In this document: positions 62,318-64,000 of the stretch, in pieces
Layout: each line of letters begins with the position of its first letter
Numbering within the stretch: the stretch's first letter is position 1
Source: Nipponacmea schrenckii
Taxonomy: Eukaryota; Mollusca; Gastropoda; Lottiidae
Assembly: GCA_030562195.1 (NCBI GenBank)
Contig: CM060203.1
Location: 12,900,534 to 12,964,533, forward strand
DNA: 64,000 nt
Direction of reading: 5' to 3'
Made by a program: the position numbers and the translations under genes
Notes under the pieces: generated by a model
Seen by the model: the letters and a program-made list of their open reading frames with translations, nothing else
Databases searched by the model: none
Told to the model about the DNA's origin: nothing

Positions 62318-64000
62318 CTTATAGAACCAGGTGTGATCAACATCCTTCAACCCGGTGTAAAGTCTGATGTAAATTGACGGGACGTAAGCTAAGCAAACTA
62401 TGTGTACCTTATATGATGAGCAGCAAGATTTTGTGACAGTTGTGGATGTTGTTTGTGTAATATTATAATTAACGAGAAGTATAATTAATTTGCTTTAGAT
62501 CCCTCCAATATGCCAAAGCCCTATATATATGAATAATACGAATTCATTTTTTGTTTAATCTGAAACTTATTTGTGTTTGTGAAAAATATAAGTGTTATTA
62601 TTTTTAAAGTGAACACATAACATACAATGAAAGGCTCCAATGTTTTACGTTTCCATTTTATGTGAGTTTTCTTCATCTTAGCCCTTTTCATACTTTTTAG
62701 AGGTTTAATACTGGTTGCTTCAAATGAATTGTAAGGAGGTTTTCTAAAGTTCTTTTGAGTACCGAGAACACTTATACTATCGATGGTACTATTCAAATCA
62801 GACGCTTATATCGTTTGAGACAAAAGCTGGTAATAATATTTAAATATTAAGAGGCTTTCTATACTGTGTATAGATCTGGTTTTTTTCGGTTCTCCAATGT
62901 CTATGTATCTGAGGTTATGATTCCACATTATTGTAGTTATTTTTACCTATGACAGATACAATAACATGGTCATTTACCGCGTCACAATAAATGTTTCAGT
63001 ATAGGCTATGACACAGCAGCCGCTGATCAAATGCCACATTGTACCCTGTCATATTTATATCACTATTATATGATTTAATTAATGATTACATCGATCGAAA
63101 TAGTATATATACCGGAATGAAATTATAAATTTCATACATATTACTTCAATTTCATATAACAGGTATGTGATTCTCTAGATATTTATCATTTTGTATATTT
63201 GATTGACCTATATCTTATTTAAACTTTTGTTTTTGTTTATGCTAGACAAATGCATATTATTATTGTCAATTGTACGTCCTATTTTACTTCGCTTCTCCAC
63301 ACAAGTATCTCAGATTAACGAACCTATGACTGGTACCTCAGATAAATGAACCTGTGTAAGACTGGTACCTCAGATTAATGAACCTGTGTAAGACTGGTAC
63401 CTCAGAATAAAGAACCTGGGTAAGGCTGCAACATCAACAGATTTCCGAGCATAGGTTTATGATTTTTATCGTTCCAGATTATCGGGTGTGTTTATTAGCG
63501 GTTATGGTTTATATGGGCTGCTGTCAAATATCTCTTAAGACCACGTTTTGATACAACCTAGTGTTTAGTCAGTAATAATTCTATTTTCACAAAGGGGATG
63601 TTAATAACGGTCGAGCTATACATTATTATTCTGCTGCCTCCACGTTAAAATCTCGTTCATCCAGGGTAAGTATTTTCATTTTATAGCAGAAACTGTACTA
63701 AGAGACCACTCAAGGGAATAGTCTAAAACCGGCTCCCAATGAATGTGGTCTCGTTAAAGAATATTGGGTAAGAATAAGCCCTATATGACTAAAAAACATT
63801 TTATTTAGTTTTGTAATACTCTCAGATTTGCCTCCCTTCAAACTTTAAATTGATCAGTTTTGAATTAATCGTTGATGATTAGAAAGTTGCCGATTACCTA
63901 TAATCTCGTTAAATCACATCTATAGTAAACTAAGAGTTCCGATGAGCAAGATAATTTAGAACCACCAAAACAATTATCCTGGTGATAGATATTATATTGC
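62318..64000. other. Right-end flank, no gene recognised
   Basis: AT-rich sequence upstream of the C2-domain gene. An open frame at 62521-62796 (minus) is basic with one hydrophobic stretch but has no recognisable family or splice context. A short tandem repeat lies at 63305-63430. Confidence 0.5.
63305..63430. repeat. Short tandem repeat, about 36 bp, 3-4 copies
   Basis: Units contain GACTGGTACCTCAGATTAAT followed by GAACCTGTGTAA, with the first copy diverged. Confidence 0.88.

Overview
The window is nuclear DNA of an intron-rich, AT-rich animal. Its genes have GT-AG introns of about 0.1 to 5 kb, and there are no operons, ribosome binding sites or CRISPR arrays. The protein set (a secreted multicopper oxidase of animal laccase type, a thin/NHL-1-type TRIM-NHL protein, and clear single-copy orthologues of CTDSP, NSF and ICE2) together with many minisatellites and foldback elements fits a lophotrochozoan, most likely a mollusc. 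That placement is inference.

Layout. (1) 91-15520, minus strand: a CTD small phosphatase (CTDSP/SCP), complete except for its last coding exon, which lies beyond the left edge. It has a second, phase-compatible candidate first exon at 11489-11570. (2) 16969-27542, plus strand, divergent from CTDSP: NSF, the vesicle-fusing AAA+ ATPase. All 22 coding exons were resolved, giving 746 residues. Its introns carry a degenerate 18S rRNA fragment, a foldback element and a 20-bp minisatellite that matches the 3' splice site it abuts. (3) 28645-29480, minus strand: a tentative two-exon gene for a 58-residue protein. (4) 29532-39511, plus strand: ICE2/NARG2, a subunit of the little elongation complex; 18 coding exons, 1283 residues. 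(5) 42200-44711, minus strand: a secretory laccase-type multicopper oxidase whose last exon appears to encode a membrane anchor. (6) 49540-52581, minus strand: a TRIM-NHL protein like Drosophila thin and C. elegans NHL-1; 2 coding exons, 881 residues. (7) 60816-62317, minus strand: a protein with a C-terminal C2-like domain, family uncertain.

Between and inside the genes are at least ten tandem-repeat arrays (units of about 9 to 60 bp), five imperfect foldback elements, one element with terminal inverted repeats, and a dispersed SINE-like repeat in three or four copies.

The genes do not form one pathway. CTDSP and ICE2 both act around RNA polymerase II, NSF acts in membrane traffic, and the laccase acts outside the cell or at its surface. 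All exon boundaries come from reading splice sites, phases and family similarity by eye; no transcript or database search was available.
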